Source: Hibiscus mutabilis (Eukaryota > Streptophyta > Magnoliopsida > Malvales > Malvaceae). Taken from it: DNA of 64,000 nucleotides. Positions 34,575 to 47,084 of the stretch are shown in pieces. Numbering within the stretch: position 1 is the first letter of the stretch; each line of letters begins with the position of its first letter. The DNA is taken from assembly GCA_019671005.1 (NCBI GenBank), contig CM033714.1, positions 87,101,909-87,165,908 on the forward strand. The letters are read 5' to 3'. Below the pieces are notes generated by a model. The model did not search any database. It saw only the letters and a list, made by a program, of their open reading frames with translations, and was not told where the DNA came from. Both the position numbers and the translations under genes were made by a program.

Positions 34575-36713
34575 ATGGCGAGATTTATAAGATTAGATCA
34601 CTAGCACGTGTTCGACTATCATCGGAGACATGTAAGTTTTATCTAGTTTAATTTCATTTTTATTTTATTCAATTATATATTCTAATTTTACATACGAGTA
34701 TTTTAAAATTTTTATGTAGTTTAATTTAGACTTACTTTTTTATTTTTTAGGGAGGGGAGGAACGACGTCTAGAGGTGTCTTACAATCGGATGTCGAACTT
34801 ACCCGACCCGTTGGTTGCATCGTATTTAGCGCAGACTGGATTTTTGCACGCATCCAATATTATTAGAGGTACGAAATTAGACGTTGATTTGATCACGCTC
34901 TTTTGGAGAGGTGGAGGCCGGAGATGCACACATTTCACCTTCCGTGCGGTGAGACGATGATTACCCTGCAGGACGTTTCTTAAATCCTGGATTTGCCTAT
35001 TGATGGAGAGGTGATCACCGGTCACGGTACTTTTGATTAGAATGCCCTATGTTTGGATTGGTTAGGGGTTGCACCAGAGAGTTTTGATAGTGGAAAAGTA
35101 AAATTGAAGTGGCTGCAGGATAATTTAAAAAATTTACCCATTGACGCGAGCGAAGTTGTGATGAAGGTATAATTTTTTAAAAATTTTTATTATTGAAATA
35201 ATAAAAATCTGTACATATGCTAATATTTTTTCCTATTGTAGGCATATGCTCGCGCCCATATTTTATGGATGATCTGCGGGGCATTGATGCCTGACAAATC
35301 CCGCAACAAGTACACACGATCTGATTGCGACATCTGGAGGATTTTGAAGATGCCGGTAAACTGAGCCGGGGATCCGCAGTTTTGACATATCTGTTTAGGG
35401 AGCTGTGCAAGAACACCGATCCTGAGAAGTGTCAGATTGGAGGTTGTTTGACGTTGCTCTAGTCCTGGGCATGGTGGAGAATACCATTTTTACGCCCTCA
35501 GCTTAGGGAGCCTACTCCATATGTTTTTCCGCTGGGTCGGAGGTGAGAAAAGAGTTTTATTTCAATATACAAATTTTTATAATTAAAATTTATTTTTTAA
35601 TATGCGTATTTAATTAGGTAACACTTTAGTGTATTTATATAAAATTAATTATATATTTAACTTTAATTATATATATTACAATTTTATGGATACCGTACGA
35701 GGATCCGGCAGTACACAAGTGCATCCCGAAATTTTCGGATGAGACAGTGCATCTTTGGACGGCCACTGTACCACTCGTCCAATACGCTGTAGTTGAGTAG
35801 CATCCGACTGACCCCGTCTTATGGCAGTTTGGTTGTTTCTAACGCATCCCAGTGGTGCCTCCAAACCTGGACGAGTTGCACAAACTCACCCGACAAGGAA
35901 ACCCGAGGTAATATTTATGTACATACCGCATTCTTTTATTAACTCAAACGGAAGTCACATCTAAAAAGAATAATAGTTTTTATTATATGATAGGTTGATT
36001 GGTCGGTGTATCACCAAACTTATATCGCTCACTAAAGGGACAAGGCGAACCCGCGATGGAAACCCCAGCATGATTACCGTATGTTTGATACGATGGTCAG
36101 CCATGGCTACGATGACTGGTTTATGGCCAATGGGAAGCCATTTACTTTGACTCTAGAGGAACGAGCACGAGTCCTTCATCGTCAGCAACGCAACCGTCCA
36201 CCATTTCAGCGTACGAGGGGAGCACGGAACACTTCTGACAGTACGTCATTATTGACAAGAACCCGCGGTCCTGCCTCTGAAGCAGTCGATGCCATCCCAC
36301 CACTGATGCGGCCACAAAACTTCAATGGATCGATGTAGTCATCATTCCAACCGGGCCCGAGTCCGAGCGTAGGTTGTTTCACGCCTTCTATGTCAGACCA
36401 TTATTCTCAATTTGTGGCGATGATGAGTGGCACCTCCAGTTCTCGTCCAACCTACATGCCCTTTATACAGTTTCCTCCGAGGACGACCGTATTTGGAATC
36501 GGGATTGTCCAACAAACGACACCGCAATCCCTTTTCTACCTTAGTGGGCCTGGTCGAACGAGTGGTACTATTGGGGGTAGAACCGAGAATGATGGTGATA
36601 ATGATGACGACGATGGCGATGAGGATGAGCCCGTCCAAGATACTCGCCCTCGACGCAATCCCGATCGAACTCGCCATCCATGGCGTTGTGGTACCGGTGG
36701 ACATAGGCGTCAT
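34575..36713 (+). pseudogene. Decayed plant mobile domain (PMD) gene, MAIN-like
   Basis: The frame starts MARFIRLDH and is soon stopped. After a putative intron (donor GTAAGTT near 34631, acceptor before GGAGGGG) the pieces LPDPLVASYLAQTGF, LDVDLITLFWRGG, FHLPCGETMITLQDV and LDLPIDGEVITG can be read, followed by WMICGALMPDKS and VHLWTATVPLVQY. The conserved THTFHLPCGE--ITL-DV block and its partners define the PMD family, which occurs both in MULE-type transposons and in the MAIN/MAIL host proteins. Stops and frame changes occur in nearly every segment. The last long frame (36081-36338, then 36390-36716) encodes the low-complexity tail with an Asp-rich run. Likely transposon-borne. Confidence 0.75.
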
Positions 36714-36818
36714 TAGTTACTTACTTTATTGTCTTTGAAAACATTGAACTCTATTTTTTGTTTTGTTTTTTAATTTTTATGTATTAAGTACGATTTTTTC
36801 TTTTTAATTAGTATATAT

Positions 36819-38124
36819 TGACAAGCATCGTATATTGTCAAATAAATATTCCTAAATCTCAGAATAAATATAAAATAGTGTAGTATAGAGAAGAAGGTGT
36901 CGGTCTATAGGGACTTAAGAGTTTCTGAAATACTATTGTTTCGATCTTGACTGTTGCGAGGTAATTTAGTGAATGGGGGGGTTTGATCGAGATAACTAGA
37001 GAATAGGAGTAAAATTACTACGAAAATAATGAGGTGAAAATAAACCGATTAAAATAATTAGCCTTAGGCTTTTGTTCCGCTTCAATTCAAATGATCATCG
37101 AAAAATAATTTTTCAACTCCGGATACATGCCGGTTACAGTCTACAAGGCCCAACCCTTGTAACCTATTTTTCTCTCCGGTAAACCGATAATCTAAAATCA
37201 ATTTTTAGATTTTAGTTTTCTAGTTAGAGTAACCACGTTTATCGCTGTTAGAATAAAACAATTTTAAAGTTTTGAAAAACCCCGACTCGAATTATGTTGT
37301 CTCGATGAGAATCGAATCCGATCTCAAATTTTCCTTAGCGAATCCGTCGCTAAGTGTGTTCATAGGAAGTTGAAACCACGACTATCGTTGATTCTTCCTT
37401 CCACTATAAATCTCAACAACAATCAAATCAACGCTAGATTTTTGAAAAAAAGTGAAGATTTTAATAGAAAGGCCGATTGCCGATCTAAGTTTTAGAAAAA
37501 TCGAGAATGTAAAACAAAGTTTATTAAGTACCTTTTTAATTCTCACGAGGTGAATTGAAGCTTCGCTTTAAACCCTTGGCTAATAGAAAATTTAGCTAAG
37601 CATGATTATGAAAGAAATCATACTTGGCATTGTTTTAAAATAAAAAAACTAAGAACAAAAAAAATAAAGAAGAACTTGAATTAAACTTGAAAGTAAAAAC
37701 AAGCTAAGAGAATTGAGAGATGATTCTTGAGTTCACCCCAAATGAGGTATTTATAGTATTTTAAAAACCCTAAAATAACCTAAAGTGATAAAAGATAAAT
37801 CCTAAAATATTCAAATTAAATACAAAAGATAAATCCCAAGTTTAAATTTAAATCTCGGTTGATAAGTTACCCGAATCAAGGCTGATAAGCTATCCGGCGC
37901 TGCTGACGTGTCGTCCAGTCAGCCTTTCATGCCCAGATTCATACCCACTAATCCAGCCATGACTCTAGAAAAATAAAAACTGCAGAATTCAACCTCTTTT
38001 CAATGTATTTTCCATATTTTAAGACCTGTATGAAAAACACATAATAAATTCCAAATCAGCACAATATTCCAACCATTAGAGGCCTAATTAAAGATAAAAT
38101 AGTGACCATTTTAGCTACCTATCA
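36819..38124 (-). mobile_element. Athila-type LTR, copy 1 (minus strand)
   Basis: On minus the LTR reads TGATAGGTAGCTAAAATGG...CTTGTCA. It is near-identical to 40047-41374. TATAT precedes it at 36814-36818, and TATAT also follows it at 38125-38129. Beyond that lies flanking DNA (module M) instead of retrotransposon interior, so this LTR behaves as a solo LTR. Confidence 0.85.
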
Positions 38125-39099
38125 TATATTTAGGGTATTAATTATTAATATCTTATGATAGTTGTTGTTTTCGTATTTTAATTGCTTCCTTAAAGTAGCG
38201 TTTGTTATTTCTATATGAATCTTTTTTTATTTTGTTTTTAATCGCAGTTAATTTTTTTGTTTTTATTTTATATTTTTAATACCATAAAATATTTAATTCC
38301 TAGAACCCGCACCCTACAAAATGCGAGTTTCCTGACACGTCATCAATCGTACTCAAACTCACATCCTACAGAATGCGAGTTTGGTCTATAAATACCCCTA
38401 ACCAATTGGCGTTGCAATCAGGTAGCTTTGCAGGATATTTCACTTCAATTGTAGCTACCAATGACAACAAACCACATACCTGGAAATACTTTCGCAAAGA
38501 GATTTTCCGAGTATTGTGATCTGTTTGTATATGTAGTTGCATGATGAGTGCGTGGTTTTCCAGGGTGGCCAATTGTGGTGCGATGTGTGTACCGTGTTTT
38601 TGTTTAAGATGAACGACAAATCACAATATTAAAAAACGTAATCGTGGTCAAAGCCCCCCATTTCCGACAATGATGAAAGTGGGTGTAAAATGCAGCGTAA
38701 TAAAGTAAACCTCAAAATCCATGACTGTGAACATCGGTGGAGAATGAGAATGTCTAGGGATATAATTGACCGGTTACAACATTGTTGACCACGGCCAGGC
38801 AATGTACAAAATGCCCTCTTTGTTGGGGTGTCATCTTTGATCGAGGTCAAAACTAGAAGTTGTATTCCAACCCAGACTTGGCAGCTGATAATACATAGCA
38901 TTTGTTGTATGTTGATGTTGACCATGGTTCTGATCGGTACCTCGAAATCCATAAAGCTGCATCTTCATCTGTCATGTCTAAGGTTACTACTTTTGGTGGG
39001 GTGTGGGATACAATAGAATAGGTGTTCTATCTTGTTATTTCTAAGGATGTAATATAAGTTTATGTTGAAATGTAAGTTTTATTTTGTTGATTTTGCAAA
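38125..39099 (+). repeat. Module M: flanking DNA with hairpins, TATA box and decayed plus-strand gene
   Basis: This segment is repeated at 41375-42405. It contains two AACTCACA/TGCGAGTT hairpins (38304-38329 and 38355-38382), then TATAAATAC at 38387 and a region with decayed plus-strand frames (for example RMRMSRDIIDRLQHC after several stops). I do not recognise a domain. The module ends abruptly at 39099, where retrotransposon interior begins. Confidence 0.7.
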
Positions 39100-40046
39100 G
39101 TCTACCTGCATTTCTTTTATCTGCAACGAGGGATTGAACAATGTCAACTAGTTTATCAAATTTTTTTCTAAGGAAGTGGTACTTACCTTGTGAACTCGTC
39201 AAGAGGGTTCACTTGAATGGTGAAATCGTTGTGAGTTAACGGCCATGGTAGATATCAAGATCTTTGTCGCGATCAGAGTCATGTTAACAAGTGCTCATCC
39301 ACTTGCCGCGTCGATCACCTTCATGTCTATAGGCGTTAACCTCTCGTAGAAATACTGGAGAAGCGTTTGTTCGGACAAACCATGTTGTGGACAGTTTGTG
39401 CATAGCTTTTTGAAATGCTCCCAGTAATCGTACAAAGATTCAGTATTCTTCGGTGGGATACTCAAGATACTTCACCTTAGCTCGCTTGCCTTAGCTGCTG
39501 GGAAAAACCTGTCAAGAAAAATGCGAGCCATGTCAGTCAAGAAAAAGGCGAGAAAAGGGAAAGACGCGAAGTTTTATTTGATCTTCAGAAACTCCCTGGG
39601 TTTTGTACTCAAACAAACCATATGGAACTCTTTGAGGTGCTTGTGAGGATTTTCGTTGGGCAATCCGTGATAAGTTGGTAGAAGGTGTATCAAACCCGTC
39701 TTGAGTGCGAATGGCGTTGTGCCATTCGGGAATGTAATGCACATCGGCTGGTTTTCATCAGGCGCCGCAGTGAGTTGTTGGATAGTACGTTCGTCATCTC
39801 CCATTGAAACTTGTTCTTCGTTGGTGTGGTCGAATTGTGTTTCGGCTTCAAATGGTAACTCTAGATCACGTTCTAGTTGTTGTCGCAGTTTTTGTTTCTT
39901 TTCTCGAAGTGTCTGGCCGTGCAGTCTTCAGGCTAGTGATTCGATCTCTAGGTTGAAATCTACTATTTATCCCAGATTCCTCATGGTCATAAATTAAACA
40001 AAAATAATTAGTAACTTTGTCGAAGTCCCCGGCAACGGCGTCAATT
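39100..40046 (-). pseudogene. Athila-type interior fragment: PBS and truncated gag
   Basis: A minus-strand frame (39804-39533) reads MCITFPNGTTPFALKTGLIH then LLPTYHGLPNENPHKHLKEF, the N-terminal Gag signature of Ty3/gypsy elements of the Athila/Tat group. The primer-binding site, TGACGCCGTTGCCGGGGAC on minus, lies at 40025-40043 next to LTR copy 2. About 950 bp of interior remains; protease and all of pol are absent. Confidence 0.8.
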
Positions 40047-41374
40047 TGACAAGCATCGTATATTGTCTAATAAATATTCCTAAATCTCAGAATAAATATA
40101 AAATAGCATAGTATAGAGAATAAGGTGTCGGTCCACAGGGACTTAGGAGTTTCTAAAATATTGTTATTTTGATCCTGACTTTTGCGAGGTAATTTAGTGA
40201 ATGAGGGGTTTGATCGAGATAACTAGAGAATATGAGTAAAATTACTAAGAAAATAATAAGGTGAAAATAAACCGATTAAAATAATTAGCCTCAGGCTTTT
40301 GTTCCACTTCAATTCAAATGATCATCGAAAAAGAATTTTTCAACTCCGGATACATGCCGGTTACAGTCTACAAGGCCCAACCCTTGTGACTTGCTTTTCT
40401 CTCTGGTAAACCGATAATCTAAAATCAATTTTTAGATTCCAGTTTTTTGGTTAGACTAACCACGTTTATCGCCGTTAGAATAAAACAATTTTAAAGTTTT
40501 AGAAAAACCCGACTCGGATTATGTTGTCTCGATGAGAATCGAATCCGATCTCAATTTTCCTTAGCGAATCCGTCGCTAAGTTTGTTCATAGGAAGTTGAA
40601 ACCACGACTATCATCGGTTCTTCCCCCACTGTAAATCTCAACAACAATCAAATCAACGCTAGCTTTTTGAAAAGAAAGTGAAAAGATTTTAATAGAAAGG
40701 CCGATTGCCGATCTAAGTTTTTAGAAAAATCGAGAATGTAAAACAAAGTTTATTAAGTACATTTTTAATTATCACGAGGTGAATTGAAGCTTCGCTTTAA
40801 ACCCTTGGCTAATAGAAAATTTAGCTAAGCATGATTATGAAAGAAATCATACTTAGCATTGTTTTAAAATAAAAAAACTAAGAACAAAAAAATGAAGAAG
40901 AACTTGAATTAAACTTGAAAGTAAAAACAAGCTAAGAGAATTGAGAGATGGTTCTTGAGTTCACCCTAAATGGGGTATTTATAGTATTTTAAAAACCCTA
41001 AAATAACCTAAAGTGATAAAAGATAAATCCTAAAATATTCAAATTAAATACAAAAGATAAATCCCAAGTTTAAATTTAAATCTCAGCTGATAAGTTATCC
41101 GAATCAATGCTGATAAGCTATCCGGCGCTGCTGACATCATTATCTAGAAGCTACTGACGTGTCGTCCAGTCAGCCTTTCATGCCCAGATTCATGCCCACT
41201 AATCCAGCCATGACTCCAGAAAAATAAAAATGCAGAATTCAGCCTCTTTTCAATGTATTTTCCATATTTTAAGACCTGCATGAAAAACACATAATAAATT
41301 CCAAATCAGCACAATATTCCAACCATTTGAGGCCTAATTAAAGATGAAATAGTGACCATTTTAGCTACTTATCA
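40047..41374 (-). mobile_element. Athila-type LTR, copy 2 (minus strand, 5' LTR)
   Basis: On minus it starts TGATAAGTAGC and ends CTTGTCA, with the primer-binding site immediately after. TATAT follows on the plus side at 41375-41379, matching the TATAT left of copy 1. By eye it differs from copy 1 by scattered substitutions and small indels, including an extra TCATTATCTAGAAGCTACTG-like insertion near 41140. Confidence 0.85.
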
Positions 41375-42405
41375 TATATTTAGGGTTTTAATTATTAATA
41401 TCTTATGATAGTTGTTGTTTTCATATTTTAATTGCTTCTTTAAAGTAATGTTTGTTATTTCTATATGAATCTTTTTATATTTGTTTTTAATCGCAGTTAA
41501 TTTTTTTTGTTTTTATTTTATATTTTTACTACCATAAAATATTTAATTCCTAGAACCCGCACCCTATAAAATGCGAGTTTCCTAACACGCCAGTAATCAT
41601 ACCCAAACTCGCACCCTACAGAATTCGAGTTTCCTAACACTTCAGCAATCGTACTCAAACTCACATCCTACATAATGCGAGTTTGGTCTATAAATACCCC
41701 TAACCAATTGGCGTTGCAATCAGGTAGCTTTGCAGGATATTTCACTTCAATTGTAGCTACCAATGACAACAAACCACATACCTGGAAAATACTTTCGCAA
41801 AGAGATTTTTCGAGTATTGTGATTTGTTTGTATATGTAGTTGCATGATGAATACGTGGTTTTCCAGGGTGGCCAATTGTGGTGCGATGTGTGTACCATGT
41901 TTTTGTTGAAGATGAATGACAAACCACAATATTCGGAAACGTAATCGTGGTCCAAGCCCCTACCATTTCGGACAATGATAAAAGTCGGTGTAAAATGCAT
42001 CGTAATGAAGTAAACCTCAAAATCTATGACTGCGAACATCGATGAAGAATGAGAATGTCTAGGGATATAATTGACCGGTTACAACATTGCTGACCACGGC
42101 CCGGCAATGTACAAGATGCCCTCTTTGTTGAGGGTGTCATCTTTGATCGGGGTCAAAACTAGAAGTTGTATTCCAACCCAGACTTGACAGCTGATAATGC
42201 ATAGCATTTGTTGTATGTTGATGCTGACCATGGTTCTGATCGGTACCTCGAAATTCACTAAGCTGCATCTTTATCTGTCATGTCTAGGGTTACTACTTTT
42301 GGTGGGGTGTGGGATACAATAGAATATGTGGTCTATTCTGTTCTTTCTAAGGATGTAATATAAGTTTATGTTGAAATGTAAGTTTTATTTTGTTGATTTT
42401 GCAAA
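41375..42405 (+). repeat. Module M', second copy of the flanking DNA
   Basis: Homologous to 38125-39099 over its whole length. It has three hairpins (41554-41579, 41605-41632, 41656-41684) instead of two, spaced about 51 bp apart, then TATAAATAC at 41689. Decayed plus-strand frames follow as in module M. Confidence 0.75.
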
Positions 42406-42784
42406 AATTAAAATTTATTTATTGTTGCTTTAGTTAACATTTACGAGCACAAAAATACAATTCACAAACTAATTAACAAATATGTTAATAAGCTTAATTG
42501 AATCAAACACGCTCAAAAACTGTTTAATGGTCATGTTCATCCAAAACTAACTCATGCATCCTAAAGTACAATACAAGTAAGATATCAAGTCATAGGGAAA
42601 GCAGAGAGACAAGGTGAAATAAAAGATATGCAACACGAAACTCTAATGAAGTATAATCAAGAAGACACAAAGGCAACCAATTGAATAAGGGAAAGAACTT
42701 GATGTAAATCCTACCCCCTCACTTAATCATAATGTCCCATTATGGAAAATAAAGTGCAAGAGAGGGAATAGAACACTCTCAAAG
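42406..42784. other. Spacer between module M' and the Athila ORF1-like fragment
   Basis: I see no gene or bounded repeat. Confidence 0.35.
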
Positions 42785-43980
42785 CTAATTGCGGCCACGC
42801 CCACAACCACGTCCTTGACGATAAGTGCTCGGACGAATATAGGAGATGATTTCGGCAATATTGGTCTCGATGGAGTTCAAACGCTCGTCAATATCCAGCT
42901 GCGGATTATTTTCTCGTGCTGGTTGAGGAATAGGCCTCTGGAGGAAAACACGCTCATTACGAGGTGTAGTAGTACCAGAGGAATAATATATAGCGCGTCG
43001 GGAGTTTTGGCTAGAAGACCCATTGTATCCAAGCACCTTGCATCCAACGCATACATGGCAAAAGCATAAGTAAACTGTGAATGATCAAATGTCAGAGGGA
43101 AAAGTCGAGATGCAAGATGTGCGATATAATGACCAAGAATAAGTGGGCGTTTGGTTCGCGTAACACACTCAAAGGCATGGGCAAACCAAAAGCCTAGATT
43201 TACCTTCATGTCGACTTACATACACCATAAAAAGAAAAGTTCAACCTTACTCAAAGCGGAAAAAGTGTCATTACGGCATGAATAGTTGTAAGCAAGGAAG
43301 CGATGTATGTAGCAGAGTGCCGGATTATGAATAGCCTATCCCTTTGTCTCACGAGGATCGTATTTGGAACTTGCCAAGCCAGTAAGAGTTTCATAGCACA
43401 TGTCATTGTCAAAGTCCTACGGAATCTTAAGTAGAGCAGTCAAATACCCAAGATCCGTGACGTTTATCACGAATCCCTTATAAAAATTAAATTCTGTAAT
43501 TGACATTCTAAAATACAGACCAAGCAGACAAAATGATATAATATCAGGAGAATGTATAGAAATAACATGTTTCTTATGAAATAAGAATGTGGCATAAAAT
43601 TCAAAAACTTGTTCACAATACGTGTTACAACGAATCTCAGTATAAGTTGTCCACCCTATCTCATTAAAAAATTGTATAACAAATTCGCTCAGGTGTAAAC
43701 TTTCTAAAGTTTGGGGAGGAATATACTTACAGACTTGAAAATGACGGTGTCGAATACGATTAAATCGCTCCAAGTCATCGCCGTCAAACTCCAAATAGTC
43801 ATGTAAAACCTCCTCGATCGGAACTGAATATCTACGGCCACGTCGATAGCGTTCTGAATGTTCTTCTTGATTGAGTTGTTCGTTCGGAATAACACTGTCC
43901 CCTGAACTTGTTACGAGCGGTGGTGATTCTGGACATTTATTGGTTGAATGAGGTGACGCGTGTTGATCACTCTCAATATT
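42785..43980 (-). pseudogene. Athila ORF1-like protein fragment
   Basis: Minus-strand frames 43980-43417 and then 43209-42785 give PPQTLESLHLSEFVIQFFNE, a Tyr/Phe-rich segment (CEQVFEFYATFLFHKK), FRMSITEFNFYKGF, then GFWFAHAFECVTRTKRPLI and SQFTYAFAMYALDARCLD. This layout is that of the Athila ORF1 proteins associated with Ty3/gypsy elements. There is at least one frame change near 43210-43420. It may belong to the neighbouring Athila insertion or be a separate fragment. Confidence 0.6.
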
Positions 43981-44049
43981 TGGCTGATCTGCTCTCATGT
44001 GAAAACCAGTATCGAAATTTTTTGCGTAACCATAAATCGGATGGAAAAT

Positions 44050-44430
44050 TAGTAACGGTGGAATGAAAATAGGAGTAGAGTTTACCTCGTCCTCGTCGCT
44101 GGTTACTGTTGAGGGCATCGACAATGACTGGCAACGTTGATGATTTCCCATGCATTGAGAGACAATCATCATCTACTGCTGTCGTGAGCGATGGTGAATT
44201 AGAAGTTGGAATGGTATTTGCGACAAAGAAACTCGCGGAGAATGCAATTAAGCATTACAACATACACCGTTCAATTGTGTTGATAATGAAGAGAATGAAT
44301 GTGGACACCCATATTGCAGAATGTGTCCAAAAAGACTACGGATGTAACTAGAGGATCCGTGTATCACGAATAAAGAGGTTGAGCAATGTGTGGCAGATAA
44401 TAAGATACGACAGACCTCATACTTGTTAGT
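44050..44430 (+). pseudogene. MuDR DNA-binding domain fragment
   Basis: The plus-strand frame around 44186-44350 reads LEVGMVFATKKLAENAIKHY then CVQKDYGCN, a stop, and RIRVSRIKRLSNVWQIIRYD and HTC. This is the GMxF--K--A--AI--Y--...C...C-WRI pattern of the Mutator DNA-binding domain, with the expected Trp codon changed to a stop (TAG). The catalytic MULE domain does not follow because a nested insertion begins at 44508. Confidence 0.75.
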
Positions 44431-44906
44431 TATTGCAATGTAATTGGATTTTTGTATAGTTTTATAATTAAATCTGAATGTTAATGACTGTAAAAAAAAT
44501 TGGATGTTATAACACCCCATTCTCGGTCTGTTAGAGAACCGGGTCAAAAAGTGTTATCAGAAAACTTATTCAGAGATCAGAAGACAGAATCAGAGTTTGG
44601 AACTTGTTCGGGATATTTACTAGCCATTCTTAAAGCTTATCGAACTTATTCGTTACTAGTCTTATTAGAATTGGGGTCAATTTTAATCTTTTTCAAATTT
44701 AGGGACTAGATCGTAAACTTTACAAATTAGAGATCCTAGTCCAAATCCTTTATTACCAGCTTGTAATTAAAACTTACCAATTATTGACCTGTGAAGTTTC
44801 GTTACTATCGGATATCGTTAACCTAATCAATTAGACCGTATGGTTAGTGACCAATTTGTAAACTGTCCAAATTCTGTTTTATACCTTATAACAGATTTAA
44901 CTAACA

Positions 44907-45200
44907 CCGTATCGATACCCTATGGGCCATATCGATACCATTTCTTATTTCCAGTTCCAAATTCAAAAGATGTCAAACTCGTACCGATACAGCTAAGACT
45001 GTATCGATACTAGTTGATTGCGTTGATTCTGTACCGATACGCTATAAGACCGTATCAATACCATTTTTCATCCCTGCTTCCAGTGACCAATTTCCATACT
45101 GATACGCCCAAACCGTATCGATACACCTTGCTTGACCAATGTTGACCAGACCATTTATGCAAGGGCCGTACCGATACGCCATCACCCGTATCGATACTCT
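44907..45200. repeat. Cluster of GTATCGATAC-type palindromes (solo LTR)
   Basis: Roughly ten copies of GTACCGATACG or CGTATCGATAC alternate at irregular 15-60-bp spacing. GTATCGATAC is a perfect palindrome. A matching cluster lies in the other half of this element at 61960-62115. Confidence 0.85.
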
Positions 45201-47084
45201 TTGACATGTAATGACAGATTTTTGCTGGTTTTTATTGGATTTACCCATCCAAATGTTATCCAAATTTTACTAGTAAGCTAATAAATAGTAACTCTAATAG
45301 CATGTCAAATTTTAGGGCGATTCGAATCCATTTACCTCGTTTTTACCTTTTTGAGCCAATTGTGCAAATTAACACCATTTTTAGCCATACTAGCATGTCA
45401 TTTAGGGCATTTAAACCTTATACAAAACATAGCATATATACCCATAGCCAAAGCATCCAATTCAACTAGTTTAACTACTTTGCCACCATTCTAGGAGTTC
45501 ATAGGGACAAAACACATTACTCTAAGCTAGTGGTGACTTGTCGATCTTCCAACTAGTCCCGATCTCGAACCGATAACTTTCTTAACCTAAAATGTGGAAG
45601 ATGAATGCATTAGACTTATATAGTCTAAGTGAGGTAGCCATAAACCATGAATGAGCATGATGTGCAATTTTTCATGTTCTAATGACAAATCTAACCATGC
45701 TGACATGAGGCATATAATCAACATAACATAATATCATGCTCAACATGTAACATAGCATCAACAATTATCATAATGGCAATCATAATTAGCATATCAATAG
45801 TTCCGAATCAATGATCAATAACAATAATCAATTATTTTCCCTTTGGTCACATGAGAATATATATTTAAGTAGAAATCATATTTCCACACAACAATTACAA
45901 ATCATATAAACATATCATTCCCCTTGGACAATGTAATAAGTGGATACACGGATTCCCTTCTACACCATACATATATCAGAAAATAGGTCGTAGCCATATA
46001 TAAAAAAATAGGCTGTAGCCTTGAGCCGTAGCTTTGGATAGTATCTCTTACACAATCCATCCTTATCTCCCCAACTTATAGGCCATAGCCCCGGACCGTA
46101 GTCCAATCCCTTACTTATACGAGCTCAAATAACCCTATAACATGCCAATTGTATCCAAAACTCACAAATGTCCAAGGTTACACATATTTCATTATATTAC
46201 TTACCTTTATGCTCGTAGGCCATAGCATATCAGAATCAGAATTGAGCATCAGCTCCATAGCACAATTGTATCAAAATTCATATACAAGCATGAATCAGAC
46301 ATCACATATGAACTTACAAATATATCAAGCATTATTGGAGCTTACTATGCTTACCGTTAGAGTCCACATATGCATGCTCTACTTGAGACCTTAAACACAA
46401 ATGCAATCATAACACAAAACAAATGCAACGGGATGGCTCCGTGCCAATCCCTTGACACGACTACACTCACCTTGATGTTAAGGCTATCGGATAACGATTC
46501 CTTTATTCCTAACTTGTCTAGATGACGATGGGTTAGCTTCCTCAAATTCTTGAACTATGGAAAACAATAGGAAAATATTATAATCAATATAACACCATCT
46601 ATACTTGTTTCTAAGCTTAGAATAGCCATCAACAATTCAATAAACTCTTGGATTAAGAATTCGGAGGACAATGACTTAACTTTAGAGATCACAACTTGAA
46701 ATTAGACCTTTGGAAGCTAGCAAAATCAACAATAACATAGGGCTTTTACTTACCCAATCGATAGCTATGGATTGACGTTTTTAAAACAAGAAAAGCTTAA
46801 GCTTAAGGAGTTCAAATGGAGAGGTGTGTGCTTGATTGGTGGAGAAGATAACAATGGTGATGCTTGCTTAAGAGTTGAAGATGAAGATGACAAAGAAATG
46901 TGTTAAGATATATGTTTTGATATAATAATTGAAAAATTGATTTGAACTGAATTGAAAAGAATTTAAAACACGCCTTAAGTCAAAACAACTTGAAAAATAA
47001 GTTTGAGGAAGTTTAAAAAGGTTTTGAAGTGTTTTAAAATGTTTTTAAGTAGCCAAACCTAAGATTTTAATGTACCTGTTTCGG

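Noticed and set aside
36390..36716. Overlapping ORFs on both strands (about 105 codons each) as separate genes
   Set aside because: They are shadows of the low-complexity C-terminal tail of the PMD gene, whose GAT/GAC run is readable in several frames.
36819..41374. An ordinary full-length Athila element with two LTRs
   Set aside because: Flanking module M lies directly after the first LTR and its TATAT. The interior is only a gag/PBS fragment, so the arrangement is chimeric.
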